A stretch of DNA of 64,000 nucleotides from Pseudomonas sp. HAR-UPW-AIA-41 (lineage in GTDB: Bacteria; Pseudomonadota; Gammaproteobacteria; Pseudomonadales; Pseudomonadaceae). The notes under the pieces were generated by a model. The model had not been told where the DNA came from. It saw only the letters and a list, made by a program, of their open reading frames with translations, and did not search any database. A program made the position numbers and the translations under genes. The stretch spans positions 62,001 to 126,000 of the forward strand of contig NZ_NSLB01000002.1 of NCBI RefSeq assembly GCF_002304225.1. Reading direction: 5' to 3'. How positions within the stretch are numbered: position 1 is the stretch's first letter; every line of letters begins with the position of its first letter. This document shows, piece after piece, positions 28,901 through 37,620 of this stretch.

Positions 28901-29689
28901 TCACGCCACCTGGGTAGCCGGTTGATGGCTTAGCAGATGCTTGAGCAAGGCCCGATAGGCAATCACACCGCGACTATTGGGATCAAACTGAGAGGGCGTC
29001 AAACCCGCCCGACTGGCATCACGCAGCCGCGTGTCCACTGGCACATAGGCTTGCCACAGCTGCTCAGGATAGGTGTTACGCAACAGACGCAGTGTTGTCA
29101 TCGACGCCTGTGTTCGACGGTCAAACAAAGTAGGCACTATGGTGTAAGGCAAAGCCTGTTTTCTCGAGCGATTGATCATAGTCAGCGTATTGGTCATACG
29201 CTCCAAGCCTTTTACCGCCAGAAATTCAGTCTGAACAGGAATCACCAACTGCTGACTGGCAGCGAGCGCATTGACCATCAGAACACCGAGCAATGGCGGG
29301 CTGTCGATGATGGCATGATCAAACTGCCCCCAGAGCTGCGCCAGGCTTTTGGCAATAACCAGCCCCAGGCCGTTCTGCCCTGGGGACTGTCGTTCTAGAG
29401 TAGCCAACGCCGTGCTGGACGGCAGCAACGCTATACGCTCATTGCTAGTGGGTAACAGTAGGCGCTGCGGCAGGCCATTTGGAACATTGCCCTGTTGCAG
29501 AAAAAGATCGTAGTTACTGTGTTCAAGTCCGTCAGGATCATGGCCAAAGTAGCTGGTCATCGAACCATGGGGGTCAAGATCGACAACCACCACGCGCTTG
29601 CCGGCGTCGGCCAAGAGGCCCGCCAAGGCAATCGACGTGGTGGTTTTGCCGACACCACCTTTCTGATTCGCAACAGCCCACACTCTCAT
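28901..29689 (-). CDS. parC: ParA-family ATPase, ParC-like
   Basis: A 262-residue MinD/ParA-type ATPase with the deviant Walker A K10-GGVGKT-16 and a switch region (VVVDLDPHGS, DSPPLLGVLM). It lies between motD and the ParP-like gene in the chemotaxis cluster. This is the place of Vibrio ParC, which brings chemotaxis arrays to the old pole. It is not the chromosomal ParA, which would be beside parB. The start MRVWAVANQ is the ATG at 29689, right before the nucleotide-binding loop; the upstream frame has no support. Confidence 0.86.
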   Translation of the reverse strand: MRVWAVANQKGGVGKTTTSIALAGLLADAGKRVVVVDLDPHGSMTSYFGHDPDGLEHSNYDLFLQQGNVPNGLPQRLLLPTSNERIALLPSSTALATLERQSPGQNGLGLVIAKSLAQLWGQFDHAIIDSPPLLGVLMVNALAASQQLVIPVQTEFLAVKGLERMTNTLTMINRSRKQALPYTIVPTLFDRRTQASMTTLRLLRNTYPEQLWQAYVPVDTRLRDASRAGLTPSQFDPNSRGVIAYRALLKHLLSHQPATQVA

Positions 29690-29738
29690 GATAATGATCC
29701 TCTCGGCAGCGACCTGGCTTACCAAGATACTCGGCCAG

Positions 29739-30611
29739 TCAATTGGCCGGAGGCAAAGAATTGACGGCGCCCGCAGGCTGCGCCGGTAACTGAGGTGTTT
29801 CTGCAGGTTGCGTGCCAGCACGCTGCAGAGCAGCATCCGGCTTGGCATGGGCACTACCCACACCGCTCACGCTGCGGCGTATCTCCAGATTACGCGAAAC
29901 CACAAGCACCACACGCCGATTACGTCCACGCCCCTCAGCAGTGTCATTTTCGGCAATTGGCTGAAACTCTCCATACCCAACTGCCGCCATGCGCCCTGGT
30001 CTTACACCATCAAGCGCCAACATTCTGACAATGCTCGCAGCCCTCGCTGTAGACAACTCCCAGTTGCTTGGATAGGGGCCGGCACTGATCGGAACGTTAT
30101 CGGTAAACCCTTCAACGTGAATAGGGTTCTCGTAAGGTGCGAGGATCGCTGCGATCTTCTCAATGATGGCAAAAGCCCCCTCACTAGGCACTGCATCGCC
30201 ACTCGAAAACAACAGACTGGAGTTGAGCTCGATTTCAACCCAAAGCTCATTGCCCCTTACAGTCAACTGGTTGGACTTGATCAGATCACCAAAAGATTGC
30301 TGCACACTCAGGGCAATCTGGTTCAACGAGTCCGTGGTCCCTGTACTCTCCTCACCTTCTGGCGCTGCATCCAGATCTGGCGAAATAGTACGAGGCTGCT
30401 CTTCGCCAATCGCAATGGGTTTGGTCGAACGCTCAGGTTGATTGAAAACGCCAACAAGGGTATCGGACAGTACCTTGTACTTGCCCTCATTGACCGAGGA
30501 AATCGAATACATCACAACGAAGAAAGCAAATAGCAGAGTAATGAAGTCGGCATATGAAACCAGCCAACGCTCATGGTTCTCATGCTCTTCATGACGCCGA
30601 CGCCGACTCAC
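29739..30611 (-). CDS. motD: Flagellar stator protein MotD (MotB-like)
   Basis: A 290-residue stator subunit. A short basic N-terminus and one transmembrane helix (about 18-38, VSYADFITLLFAFFVVMYSI) carry the conserved proton-binding Asp22 (SYADF). A periplasmic linker precedes the OmpA-like peptidoglycan-binding domain (about 145-250; VEGFTDNVPIS and NWELSTARA). The tail is Pro/Ala-rich. The start is GTG, preceded by GGAGTAGG. It lies 4 bases after motC. With MotC it forms one of the two stator sets known in Pseudomonas; MotAB is not in this window. Confidence 0.94.
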   Translation of the reverse strand: MSRRRRHEEHENHERWLVSYADFITLLFAFFVVMYSISSVNEGKYKVLSDTLVGVFNQPERSTKPIAIGEEQPRTISPDLDAAPEGEESTGTTDSLNQIALSVQQSFGDLIKSNQLTVRGNELWVEIELNSSLLFSSGDAVPSEGAFAIIEKIAAILAPYENPIHVEGFTDNVPISAGPYPSNWELSTARAASIVRMLALDGVRPGRMAAVGYGEFQPIAENDTAEGRGRNRRVVLVVSRNLEIRRSVSGVGSAHAKPDAALQRAGTQPAETPQLPAQPAGAVNSLPPAN

Positions 30612-30615
30612 AACC

Positions 30616-31356
30616 CTACTCCACGAAGCCTTGCAGCTTCATCTCGATAGCGCGCGGGTTTTCCCCTTCGGCAATGGAAAGAATACCTTCGAGCAACATT
30701 TCACGATAACGCGACTGTTGCAGTACCAGCGTCTTGAGCTTGTTACCTATTGGCAATAGCAACAAGTTGGCAAAACTCACACCGTAGATAGTGGCCACAA
30801 AGGCTACCGCGATACCACTCCCTAGCTGGCTGGGATCAGCCAGATTTCCCATGACATGAATAAGCCCCATCACCGCACCGATAATGCCGATAGTGGGGGC
30901 GTAGCCTCCCATGCTTTCGAACATCTTGGCGGCCTGAAGATCACGACTTTCCTGGGTATACAGATCAACTTCGAGGATGCTTCGAATAGCTTCTGGTTCG
31001 GCACCATCAACCAGCAACTGCAGACCTTTACGCGCGTATGGATCAGGCTCGCTGTCAGCAATTGACTCCAGGCCAAGCAGCCCCTCTTTACGAGCCTTCA
31101 TGCTCCAGGTAACAACTTGACTGATGCCACCAAGCATATCGACGGCGGGTGGAAAAATGATCCAGCGCAAAATCACGGAAGCTCTTTTCAGAGCGGGCAG
31201 TGGCGTCTGCAAAAAGGCAGCACCAAGTGTGCCACCAATTACAATAAGCGCCGCTGGCCCATTAAGGAGAGCCCCAGCATGACCGCCTTCAAGGTAGTTC
31301 CCACCGATAATGGCAATGAAGGCCAGAATAACGCCGATGAGACTCAGTACATCCAT
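30616..31356 (-). CDS. motC: Flagellar stator protein MotC (MotA-like)
   Basis: A 246-residue inner-membrane protein of the MotA/TolQ/ExbB family. It has four hydrophobic helices (about 2-22, 32-50, 148-170, 180-200). A large cytoplasmic loop carries the charged residues that contact FliG. It pairs with MotD to make a proton-driven stator. Its ATG overlaps the cheB stop by one base (TGATG), so stator and chemotaxis genes are co-transcribed. Confidence 0.94.
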   Translation of the reverse strand: MDVLSLIGVILAFIAIIGGNYLEGGHAGALLNGPAALIVIGGTLGAAFLQTPLPALKRASVILRWIIFPPAVDMLGGISQVVTWSMKARKEGLLGLESIADSEPDPYARKGLQLLVDGAEPEAIRSILEVDLYTQESRDLQAAKMFESMGGYAPTIGIIGAVMGLIHVMGNLADPSQLGSGIAVAFVATIYGVSFANLLLLPIGNKLKTLVLQQSRYREMLLEGILSIAEGENPRAIEMKLQGFVE

Positions 31357-32444
31357 CAGCTACAGGCCTCGGCCAAATGGCGGCCGATGTCATCGAGGGG
31401 GTATACCGCATCAGCCAGATTGGCTTTGACAACAGCCATTGGCATTCCATAGATCACACAGCTGGCTTCATCCTGCGCCCAGACCTGACTACCAACTTCC
31501 TTGAGCATCCGAGCCCCATCACGGCCATCTGCCCCCATACCAGTCAGTACCACAGCCAGCACTTTATCGGCATAGGCCTTGGCCGCAGAACCAAATGTGA
31601 TATCGACGCAGGGCTTGTAGTTGAGACGTTCGTCGCCCGGCAGAATTTTGATCTGCCCGCGCCCATCAATCATCATCTGCTTACCACCAGGCGCCAGTAA
31701 GGCCACACCCGGCCGCAGCAGATCTCCATCCTCGGCCTCCTTCACATTAATGCGGCAGAGGCTATTCAACCGCTCGGCAAATGCCTTGGTGAAAGCCGCC
31801 GGCATATGCTGAATCAGGACGATGGGTGCCGGAAAATTAGCCGGCAACTGAGTCAGAACTCGCTGCAGAGCTACCGGGCCGCCCGTAGATGTTCCAATTG
31901 CGACCAAGCGATAGGCTTTTCGACGCACTGACGCAGAAGGAGGAGTAACAGGCACACGCGGCGATGGCGAAGGCGCCGTAGAGGCGTGACTGGACACGGA
32001 AGCAGGTGCTGCGACAGGCGCAGCACTAAAATTTGTTGTGCGACGATTGCTGCGAGCGATAGAAAGAATTTTCTCGCACAGCAACTGTTTTACCTTAGCG
32101 GGATTACGCGAGATGTCTTCGAAGTTCTTCGGCAAAAAGTCAACAGCGCCAGCATCCAGAGCGTCCAAGGTAACCCGCGCACCCTCATGAGTCAGCGAGG
32201 AAAACATCAGTACAGGAGTGGGACAGCGCTGCATGATGTTACGAACAGCAGTGATGCCATCCATCATCGGCATCTCGTAGTCCATGGTGATCACATCAGG
32301 CTTGAGTGCCATTGCCTGATCGATCGCTTCGCGACCGTTGGTAGCAGTGCCAACAACCTCGATACCACTGTCCGAAGAGAGGATTTCCGATACGCGGCGG
32401 CGAAAAAAGCCCGAATCGTCCACCACCAGCACTTTTACTGCCAT
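31356..32444 (-). CDS. cheB: Chemotaxis methylesterase CheB
   Basis: A 362-residue receiver-esterase fusion that demethylates chemoreceptors for adaptation. The receiver domain has the phospho-acceptor Asp55 (VITMDYEMP). After a Ser/Ala/Pro-rich linker (about 140-172), the catalytic domain has Ser186 in GTSTGGP and His213 in IQHMP, with the family Asp later in the sequence ([10 protein letters not shown] region). The partner methyltransferase gene cheR is absent from the window; in Pseudomonas it usually lies elsewhere. Confidence 0.95.
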   Translation of the reverse strand: MAVKVLVVDDSGFFRRRVSEILSSDSGIEVVGTATNGREAIDQAMALKPDVITMDYEMPMMDGITAVRNIMQRCPTPVLMFSSLTHEGARVTLDALDAGAVDFLPKNFEDISRNPAKVKQLLCEKILSIARSNRRTTNFSAAPVAAPASVSSHASTAPSPSPRVPVTPPSASVRRKAYRLVAIGTSTGGPVALQRVLTQLPANFPAPIVLIQHMPAAFTKAFAERLNSLCRINVKEAEDGDLLRPGVALLAPGGKQMMIDGRGQIKILPGDERLNYKPCVDITFGSAAKAYADKVLAVVLTGMGADGRDGARMLKEVGSQVWAQDEASCVIYGMPMAVVKANLADAVYPLDDIGRHLAEACS

Positions 32445-32483
32445 ACAGACTCCTCATCGCCAGCCAACAGTGGCTGGCGCATT

Positions 32484-34730
32484 TCAACCACGCCGAGCGT
32501 AGCGTTTAAGCATGCTGGGAACATCGAGAATCAAAGCAATGCGACCGTCGCCGGTGATGGTCGCACCCGCCATACCAGGCGTACCTTGCAGCTTTTTGCC
32601 AAGCGGCTTGATAACAACCTCTTCCTGGCCAACCAACTGATCAACCACGAAACCGATTCGCTGCGTGCCGACAGAAAGAATCACAACATGCCCTTCGCCA
32701 CGCTCATCATAGGCGGCATTGGGCACCAGCCAGCGCTTGAGATAAAACAGTGGCAGTGCCTTGTCGCGCACAATCACCACTTCCTGCCCATCAACCACGT
32801 TGGTTCTGGACAGATCGAGATGGAAGATCTCGTTGACGTTGACCAGCGGGAAGGCAAACGCCTGATTGGCCAGCATGACCATCAGGGTCGGCATGATCGC
32901 CAGGGTCAGCGGCACCTTGATGATGATCTTCGAACCCTGCCCTTTGACTGAATAGACGTTAACCGTACCGTTCAGCTGGGAAATTTTGGTCTTGACCACA
33001 TCCATGCCCACCCCACGACCGGACACATCGGAAATCTCCGTCTTGGTCGAGAAGCCTGGGGCAAAAATCAGGTTGTAGCATTCCAGTTCGTTGAGGCGAT
33101 CCGCCGCATCCTTGTCCAGCAGGCCCTTTTCCACAGCCTTGGCACGCAGCACATCAGCATCCATACCCTTGCCATCATCGGAGATCGACAGCAGGATGTG
33201 ATCCCCCTCCTGCTCGGCGGACAGCACGACCTTACCGGCACGTGGTTTACCGGCCGCCTCACGCTCTTCCGGAGTTTCCACGCCGTGGTCAACGGCATTG
33301 CGCACCAAGTGCACCAGCGGGTCAGCCAGAGCCTCTACAAGGTTTTTGTCGAGATCGGTTTCTTCGCCGACCAGCTCCAAATTGATTTCTTTCTTAAGGT
33401 TACGCGCCAGGTCACGAACCAATCGGGGGAATCGACCAAAGACCTTCTTGATCGGCTGCATCCGCGTTTTCATCACCGCAGTCTGCAGATCAGCCGTGAC
33501 TACATCGAGGTTGGACACGGCTTTGGACATCGCCTCATCGCCGCTATTCAGGCCCAGACGAACCAGACGGTTTCGCACCAGCACCAACTCGCCGACCATG
33601 TTCATGATCTCGTCGAGACGCGCAGTGTCCACCCGAACCGTGGTTTCCGCCTCACTGGCAGCTCCGGCCTTGTCACCAGCGGCTGCAGGTGCTGCCGCAG
33701 CTCTGGCCGGTACAGAAGCTGATGCTGGCGCGGGTGAAGGTGCAGCAGTAGCTACTGGTGCCTTAGGCTCTACCCGTTCCGGAACCGGCTCACTGACGGC
33801 GGCCTTGCTAGTAACGGGAGGCACAGCGGCAGCAGGCTCTTCTGGGGGAACAAACTTACCCTTGCCATGCAACTGATCGAGAAGCGCCTCAAACTCATCG
33901 TCAGTAATATGTTCATCAGAGGCTGCTGCAGGGGCCACGCTGATACTCTGCTCAGCGGCCGGAGGAACAAACTTGCCCTTGCCATGCAACTGATCAAGTA
34001 ACGCCTCAAATTCCGAGTCGCTTATTTCGTCGCCGCCTCCAACAGCCACAGGTGCCGGCTCAGCAGCTACAGGCGCAGCCGCGAACTTGCCTGGACCATG
34101 CAGATCATCGAGCAACTTTTCAAACTCGTCGTCGCTGATCTCATCACTAGCAACGCTGCTCGCAGGGCCTTCGACTGGACTAGTTTCAGCGGGGCCCAAA
34201 GCATCGAGAAGCTGCTCGAACTCACTGTCGGTGATGTCACCGGAAGCGACAGCTGCAGTCTCGACGACAACTGAAACAGGCTCTTCTACTACCGGAGCGG
34301 GTGCCGGAGCAGCAGGAGGTGGTGCACTGGGCGCCTCTCCCTGAGGTTCAGCCAACCGCGCCAGCGCCTGCAACAAGTCTGGTGAGGCTGGAATTGGCTC
34401 GGTACGCTCACGCACCTGGCTGAACATTTCGTTAACCGTATCCAGTGCCTGAAGCACTACGTCCATCAGCTCCGCATCGACCCGGCGAGCGCCCTTGCGC
34501 AAGATATCGAACACATTCTCGGCAATGTGGCAGCACTCAACCAGAGCATTGAGTTGGAGGAAGCCCGCCCCACCTTTAACGGTGTGAAAGCCCCGGAAGA
34601 TGGCGTTGAGCAGATCCATATCATCAGGCCGGCTTTCCAGCTCAACCAATTGTTCGGATAACAGCTCAAGAATCTCGCCGGCCTCTACCAGGAAGTCCTG
34701 GAGAATTTCCTCATCGGCGTCGAAGCTCAT
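32484..34730 (-). CDS. cheA: Chemotaxis histidine kinase CheA
   Basis: A 748-residue sensor kinase. The N-terminal Hpt domain has the phosphorylated His49 in RGFHTVKGG. There is then a long Ala/Pro-rich region (about 130-360) with four copies of a short acidic motif, listed separately. The dimerisation domain (about 362-425), the HATPase domain (DHGVETPEERE, DDGKGMD, GRGVGMDVVKTKI) and the CheW-like P5 domain follow. It phosphorylates CheY and CheB in response to receptors. No clear separate P2 domain is seen. AAGGAG precedes the ATG. The gene is followed by cheB and preceded by cheZ. Confidence 0.95.
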   Translation of the reverse strand: MSFDADEEILQDFLVEAGEILELLSEQLVELESRPDDMDLLNAIFRGFHTVKGGAGFLQLNALVECCHIAENVFDILRKGARRVDAELMDVVLQALDTVNEMFSQVRERTEPIPASPDLLQALARLAEPQGEAPSAPPPAAPAPAPVVEEPVSVVVETAAVASGDITDSEFEQLLDALGPAETSPVEGPASSVASDEISDDEFEKLLDDLHGPGKFAAAPVAAEPAPVAVGGGDEISDSEFEALLDQLHGKGKFVPPAAEQSISVAPAAASDEHITDDEFEALLDQLHGKGKFVPPEEPAAAVPPVTSKAAVSEPVPERVEPKAPVATAAPSPAPASASVPARAAAAPAAAGDKAGAASEAETTVRVDTARLDEIMNMVGELVLVRNRLVRLGLNSGDEAMSKAVSNLDVVTADLQTAVMKTRMQPIKKVFGRFPRLVRDLARNLKKEINLELVGEETDLDKNLVEALADPLVHLVRNAVDHGVETPEEREAAGKPRAGKVVLSAEQEGDHILLSISDDGKGMDADVLRAKAVEKGLLDKDAADRLNELECYNLIFAPGFSTKTEISDVSGRGVGMDVVKTKISQLNGTVNVYSVKGQGSKIIIKVPLTLAIMPTLMVMLANQAFAFPLVNVNEIFHLDLSRTNVVDGQEVVIVRDKALPLFYLKRWLVPNAAYDERGEGHVVILSVGTQRIGFVVDQLVGQEEVVIKPLGKKLQGTPGMAGATITGDGRIALILDVPSMLKRYARRG
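33852..34238 (-). repeat. Four degenerate repeats in the CheA linker
   Basis: CheA residues 165-180, 196-216, 234-254 and 273-293 repeat the pattern D-E-I-[ST]-D-x-E-F-E-x-L-L-D-x-L, mostly followed by HGxGKF. Pro/Ala-rich spacers of about 15-20 residues separate them. Copies 3 and 4 are also closely alike at the DNA level, which suggests duplication. The motif resembles the N-terminal SQDEIDALL peptide of FliM in this window, a known CheY-binding element. Confidence 0.85.
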
Positions 34731-34741
34731 GTAGGTGCTCC

Positions 34742-35530
34742 TTAGAAGCCCAGACTGGAAAGCAGATCATCGACGTCGACCTGTCCGGATACGACATCAT
34801 CACGCTTATCGGCATGCATCTGCGGACCTTCACCCTGGGATGAAACTTTTTGTTGTTTGGCTTCTTCCTGGATCGCGGCTTGGTCATGCTCGATACCCGC
34901 GAAGCGATCGACATGACTGGCCATCATCACCAGCTTGACCAGATTACTTTCCACTTCAGTCACCAGCGCAGTGACACGTTTGATCACCTGGCCAGTGAGA
35001 TCCTGAAAGTCCTGAGCCAAGAGGATGTCATTCAGATAGCTGGATAGCTGAGTACCATCCTGGTCGACACGACCAAGAAAGTTGTCGACCTTTTTGGCAA
35101 GATCACGGAAGCCATCGGCACTGATTTCACGACGCATAAAGCGCCCCCACTCTTCCCGCAACTGCTGGGACTCATCAGAGAGGCCATTGACCAGGGGCGC
35201 GCTCAGCTCGACCAAATCCATGGTGCGATTGGCCGCTTTTTCGGTCATCTCAACCACGTAGTTAAGGCGGTGAGTAGCATCGTTGATCTGTGACATTTCC
35301 TGGGCATGCTTGCCGTGGATGTCGATCTGAAAGTTGACGATTGCGTTGTGTAACTCACGGGTCAGCTTGCCCACTTCCTGGTACAAGCCACGATCACGCA
35401 CCTGATTGAGTTCGTAAATAACCTGAATTGCCTCGGCAAAATTGCCGCGTTCCAAGCTGTTCACCAACTTGTTTGCGTGATCTTTCAGGGTTGTCTCAAG
35501 CTCACCCTGCGAAGATTCGTTGTGCTCCAT
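34742..35530 (-). CDS. cheZ: CheY-P phosphatase CheZ
   Basis: A 262-residue, almost entirely helical cytoplasmic protein that speeds dephosphorylation of CheY-P. The central hairpin has the conserved ILLAQDFQDLTGQVIKRV segment, which holds the catalytic Asp/Gln. A linker leads to the C-terminal CheY-binding helix VDVDDLLSSLGF (251-262). It lies between cheY and cheA with short gaps. The ATG start gives the family length. Confidence 0.95.
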   Translation of the reverse strand: MEHNESSQGELETTLKDHANKLVNSLERGNFAEAIQVIYELNQVRDRGLYQEVGKLTRELHNAIVNFQIDIHGKHAQEMSQINDATHRLNYVVEMTEKAANRTMDLVELSAPLVNGLSDESQQLREEWGRFMRREISADGFRDLAKKVDNFLGRVDQDGTQLSSYLNDILLAQDFQDLTGQVIKRVTALVTEVESNLVKLVMMASHVDRFAGIEHDQAAIQEEAKQQKVSSQGEGPQMHADKRDDVVSGQVDVDDLLSSLGF

Positions 35531-35547
35531 AGCATCCTCGAGGCTGA

Positions 35548-35922
35548 TCAGCCATTGACCCGCTCAAAAATCTTGTCGATCTTTTCCTTGAGCACCTGGG
35601 CCGTAAAGGGTTTGACCACGTAGCCATTCACCCCGGCTTGGGCCGCCTCGATAATTTGGTCGCGCTTCGCCTCGGCAGTCACCATCAGCACCGGCAAACC
35701 CTTCAGGCGCTCATCCGCGCGCACCGCACGCAGCAGATCAATGCCGGTCATCCCGGGCATGTTCCAGTCGGTGACCAGGAAGTCGAAACTGCCGCTCTGC
35801 AGCATCGGCAACGCTGTGGTGCCGTCATCAGCCTCCGACGTGTTGGTAAAACCCAGATCACGCAACAGGTTCTTGATGATCCGTCTCATCGTCGAAAAAT
35901 CGTCCACGATGAGGATTTTCAT
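35548..35922 (-). CDS. cheY: Chemotaxis response regulator CheY
   Basis: A 124-residue single-domain receiver. Its acidic pocket is D7/D8, the phospho-acceptor is D52 (LVTDWNMPG), the switch Thr is T82 and the conserved Lys is K104 (VVKPF). Phosphorylated by CheA, it binds the switch proteins FliM/FliN and changes motor rotation. The start MKILIVDDF at 35922 gives the exact family length; the in-frame ATG at 35982 adds an unrelated extension. It is the first che gene after fliA. Confidence 0.96.
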   Translation of the reverse strand: MKILIVDDFSTMRRIIKNLLRDLGFTNTSEADDGTTALPMLQSGSFDFLVTDWNMPGMTGIDLLRAVRADERLKGLPVLMVTAEAKRDQIIEAAQAGVNGYVVKPFTAQVLKEKIDKIFERVNG

Positions 35923-36000
35923 ATTCTTGTCCAAGTCGACCTCCGTACAGTCTCTAACGCTTCCCTGAGGAAACGCCGTCAATTCTTGATCGGCCTTATC

Positions 36001-36732
36001 TCAGCCTAGACGCCAGTCCGCCAGTCGTGCACGCAATCTTGCAGCACACTGACTGTGCAACTGACTCACCCGGGACTCACTGACACCAAGCACCGCACCG
36101 ATTTCCTTCAGATTCAGCTCTTCGTCGTAGTACAACGCCAACACTAGGCGCTCGCGCTCAGGCAACTGGGCAATGGCCTCGGCTAGAGCTTTTTGGAAAC
36201 GCTCATCTTCCAGACCGTGCGCTGGCTCCCCCTGATGGCTGGCATCATCGTGCTCACCGTCCTGTAACAAGTCATCGAAACTGAACAGGCGGCTCCCCTG
36301 AGTGTCGTTGAGAATGCCGTAGTATTCCTCGAGACTCAATTCAAGTTCGGCCGCAACCTCTTGATCTTTAGCGTCTCGACCCAATCTGGCTTCAACGGTA
36401 CGAATTGCTTCACTGACCATCCGGCTGTTGCGATGCACCGAGCGAGGCGCCCAATCCCCCTTACGCACTTCATCCAACATGGCACCGCGAATGCGGATGC
36501 CGGCGTAAGTTTCGAAGCTGGCGCCCTTGCTGGCGTCATATTTCTTTGCGGCCTCCAGCAGTCCGATCATACCGGCCTGCATCAGGTCTTCGACCTGCAC
36601 ATTAGCGGGCAAGCGGGCCAGCAGATGATAGGCAATGCGCTTGACCAAAGGGCCATGTCGCTCAATCAACATCTGCTGTGACTCTTGAGCTTGCGCCTTG
36701 CTATACATACGGAGTCCGCTGGCTGCTGTCAT
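36001..36732 (-). CDS. fliA: RNA polymerase sigma-28 factor FliA
   Basis: A 243-residue flagellar sigma factor for late genes such as flagellin, anti-sigma factor and chemoreceptors. Region 2 (LVKRIAYHLLARLP...DLMQAGMIGLLEA...FETYAGIRIRGAMLDEVRKGDW) and region 4 (LPERERLVLALYYDEELNLKEIGAVLGVSESRVSQLHSQC) are intact. The start ATG overlaps the fleN stop in ATGA. The order flhF-fleN-fliA is conserved in polar flagellates. Its anti-sigma factor FlgM is not in the window. Confidence 0.96.
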   Translation of the reverse strand: MTAASGLRMYSKAQAQESQQMLIERHGPLVKRIAYHLLARLPANVQVEDLMQAGMIGLLEAAKKYDASKGASFETYAGIRIRGAMLDEVRKGDWAPRSVHRNSRMVSEAIRTVEARLGRDAKDQEVAAELELSLEEYYGILNDTQGSRLFSFDDLLQDGEHDDASHQGEPAHGLEDERFQKALAEAIAQLPERERLVLALYYDEELNLKEIGAVLGVSESRVSQLHSQCAARLRARLADWRLG

Positions 36733-37562
36733 ATCGAACTTCCCACAACCGGCTGTTGCACCAAGCGTTCGACGAAGAACTCCAGATGGCCACGAGGGTT
36801 AGCTGGCAGAGGCCAGCTGTCCACTTTCTGCGCCACGGCCTTGAAGGCCAGGGAACACTTCGACCGGGGGAAAGCTTCGTAAACCGCTCGCTGCTTCTGC
36901 ACGGCCTTGCGCACGGACTCGTCATAAGGAATCGCGCCAACATACTGCAGGGCCACATCAAGGAAGCGATCAGTTACTTTGGTGAGCTTAGCAAAGAGGT
37001 TGCGACCTTCCTGCGGGGAGTGGGCCATATTGGCCAGCACGCGGAAGCGATTCACCCCGAAATCACGATTTAGCAGTTTTATCAGGGCATAGGCATCGGT
37101 GATCGAGGTCGGCTCATCGCACACCACCACCAGCACTTCCTGAGCCGCGCGGACAAAACTGACAACACCATCGCCGATGCCCGCGGCGGTATCGATGATC
37201 AGTACATCGAGATTTTCGCTGATCTCACTGAAGGCCTGGATCAGACCAGCATGCTGCATCGGCGACAAATGCACCATGCTCTGAGTGCCGGACGCAGCAG
37301 GCACGATACGAATGCCGCCCGGCCCCTGCAGCAGCACATCCTTGATGTCGCACTCACCGCTGATCACGTCGGCCAAAGTGCGCTTGGGCGTCAGCCCAAG
37401 CAGCACATCGACGTTGGCCAAACCGAGATCGGCATCCATGAGCATGACGCGCCGGCCAAGATCAGCCAATGCCAGTGACAGATTCACCGACACGTTGGTC
37501 TTGCCGACGCCACCCTTGCCGCCGGTTACAGCAATCACCTGTACGGGGTGCATGCTTGCCAT
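36729..37562 (-). CDS. fleN: Flagellar number regulator FleN (FlhG)
   Basis: A 277-residue MinD-like ATPase that limits the number of polar flagella and, in P. aeruginosa, antagonises FleQ. The deviant Walker A motif is GGKGGVGKT (residues 14-22), with switch motifs MLMDADLGLANVD and LIIDTAAGIGD. The C-terminal part has an amphipathic end typical of MinD-like membrane association. The start could be residue 1 or the Met at residue 4. It is translationally coupled to fliA. Confidence 0.95.
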   Translation of the reverse strand: MASMHPVQVIAVTGGKGGVGKTNVSVNLSLALADLGRRVMLMDADLGLANVDVLLGLTPKRTLADVISGECDIKDVLLQGPGGIRIVPAASGTQSMVHLSPMQHAGLIQAFSEISENLDVLIIDTAAGIGDGVVSFVRAAQEVLVVVCDEPTSITDAYALIKLLNRDFGVNRFRVLANMAHSPQEGRNLFAKLTKVTDRFLDVALQYVGAIPYDESVRKAVQKQRAVYEAFPRSKCSLAFKAVAQKVDSWPLPANPRGHLEFFVERLVQQPVVGSSI

Positions 37563-37620
37563 TGATTCTTACACCTTGTCTTTCATTATCGGGCCAGATG
37601 CCATTGCACTGGCCATTCGC

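Noticed and set aside
28901-29689. ParA-like gene considered as chromosomal parA or a plasmid remnant.
   Set aside because: No parB or parS-like site nearby; the che/parP context indicates the ParC type.
33852-34238. Repeated DNA in cheA considered as a CRISPR-like or mobile repeat.
   Set aside because: The repeats are in frame, diverged, unevenly spaced and encode a protein motif; there is no spacer structure.
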